Made by a program: the position numbers and the translations under genes | Notes under the pieces: model-generated | Told to the model about the DNA's origin: nothing | What the model saw: only the letters and a program-made list of their open reading frames with translations | The model's database searches: none | Part shown: piece after piece, positions 63,701-64,000 of the stretch | Layout: every line of letters begins with the position of its first letter | Position numbering within the stretch: the first letter of the stretch is position 1 | NCBI GenBank assembly: GCA_037389465.1 | Contig: JAZARR010000231.1 | Coordinates: 1,054,001-1,118,000, forward strand | Length of the DNA stretch: 64,000 nt | Source: Baylisascaris procyonis | Lineage: Eukaryota > Nematoda > Chromadorea > Rhabditida > Ascarididae | Direction: 5' to 3'

Positions 63701-63737
63701 CTTCACTCCCATCGGGTCCATAGATATTATCCCGCAT
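63701..63737 (-). CDS. candidate first coding exon or exon end of right-edge gene
   Basis: ATG, 12 codons (MRDNIYGPDGSE) and one base run up to a strong donor GTGAGG after GTGAAG. The frame is also open 5' of the ATG back to a TAG, so it could be internal. Its phase does not fit the next candidate exon directly, so an exon is missing or one of the two is wrong. Confidence 0.28.
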
Positions 63738-64000
63738 AGTTTCCAGCCTTACATATGCACTCTACTTCCTGCCAGTAAATGAACTCAGCCAGTTTGCTTC
63801 TAAGCTATGGCTGAATCATTTCCATCTGCACACTATTGCTACTCGAACGTATTGAATGTCTATTCGCCTAAAATTGACGTATTCTCCTTCTTATCGTTCA
63901 TATTCACATATTTTTTTATATATTTTCCCATTTTAAGACCGTTGATATAAGGAAGCAAGTAAATAAAATCGGATACGGTCATAGCCCTTTCAGGCATTGT
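63738..64000. other. right end of window
   Basis: Moderately GC-rich sequence upstream of the candidate ATG, possibly 5' exon or promoter. No motif is identifiable. Confidence 0.3.

Noticed and set aside
1..64000. tRNA, rRNA, spliced-leader RNA genes and bacterial-endosymbiont insertions
   Set aside because: No GTTCGA-type B box with a matching A box, no rRNA-like blocks, and no long bacterial-style ORFs were seen.

Overview
The window looks like nuclear DNA from an AT-rich invertebrate, roughly two thirds A+T by eye. A nematode is the best guess. The reasons are short exons in long introns, 3' splice sites of the TTTCAG kind lying a few bases before start codons (as for spliced-leader trans-splicing), many (TA)n arrays, and one exon of a conserved animal protein. 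No rRNA, tRNA, CRISPR or prokaryotic operon structure was seen. No open frame is long enough to stand out from chance at this base composition, so the coding calls rest on homology, splice sites and reading phase, not on ORF length.

Left part (1 to about 13.4 kb, minus strand): the 5' half of a TDP-43-type gene. The first coding exon (11466-11521) has an acceptor 13 nt before its ATG. The next exon (8394-8532) encodes a recognisable TDP-43 N-terminal domain, and 8062-8135 completes it. Exons at 2829-2918, 739-785 and 212-346 keep phase and end in a lysine/arginine-rich linker. The RNA-recognition motifs would lie beyond base 1. A GC-rich segment at 13330-13396 may be an upstream non-coding exon.

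Middle (13.4 to 63 kb): mostly non-coding and repeat-rich. It holds seven (TA)n arrays, several minisatellites, strand-asymmetric CT tracts, and a dispersed element present as two inverted copies (about 34.0-35.4 kb and 60.7-62.1 kb), with further copies of its GACA/GTCT core elsewhere. A minus-strand gene of unknown product is suggested by three phase-compatible exons at 31.3-31.8 kb. Single candidate exons or small ORFs on both strands are listed with low confidence.

Right edge (63.1-63.74 kb): a GC-rich block that looks like several exons of a minus-strand gene running off the right end. One of them contains a 29-bp tandem duplication. No new multi-gene system can be supported. The most informative items are the TDP-43-like gene, the inverted dispersed repeat pair and a repeated palindrome with a compensatory base-pair change.
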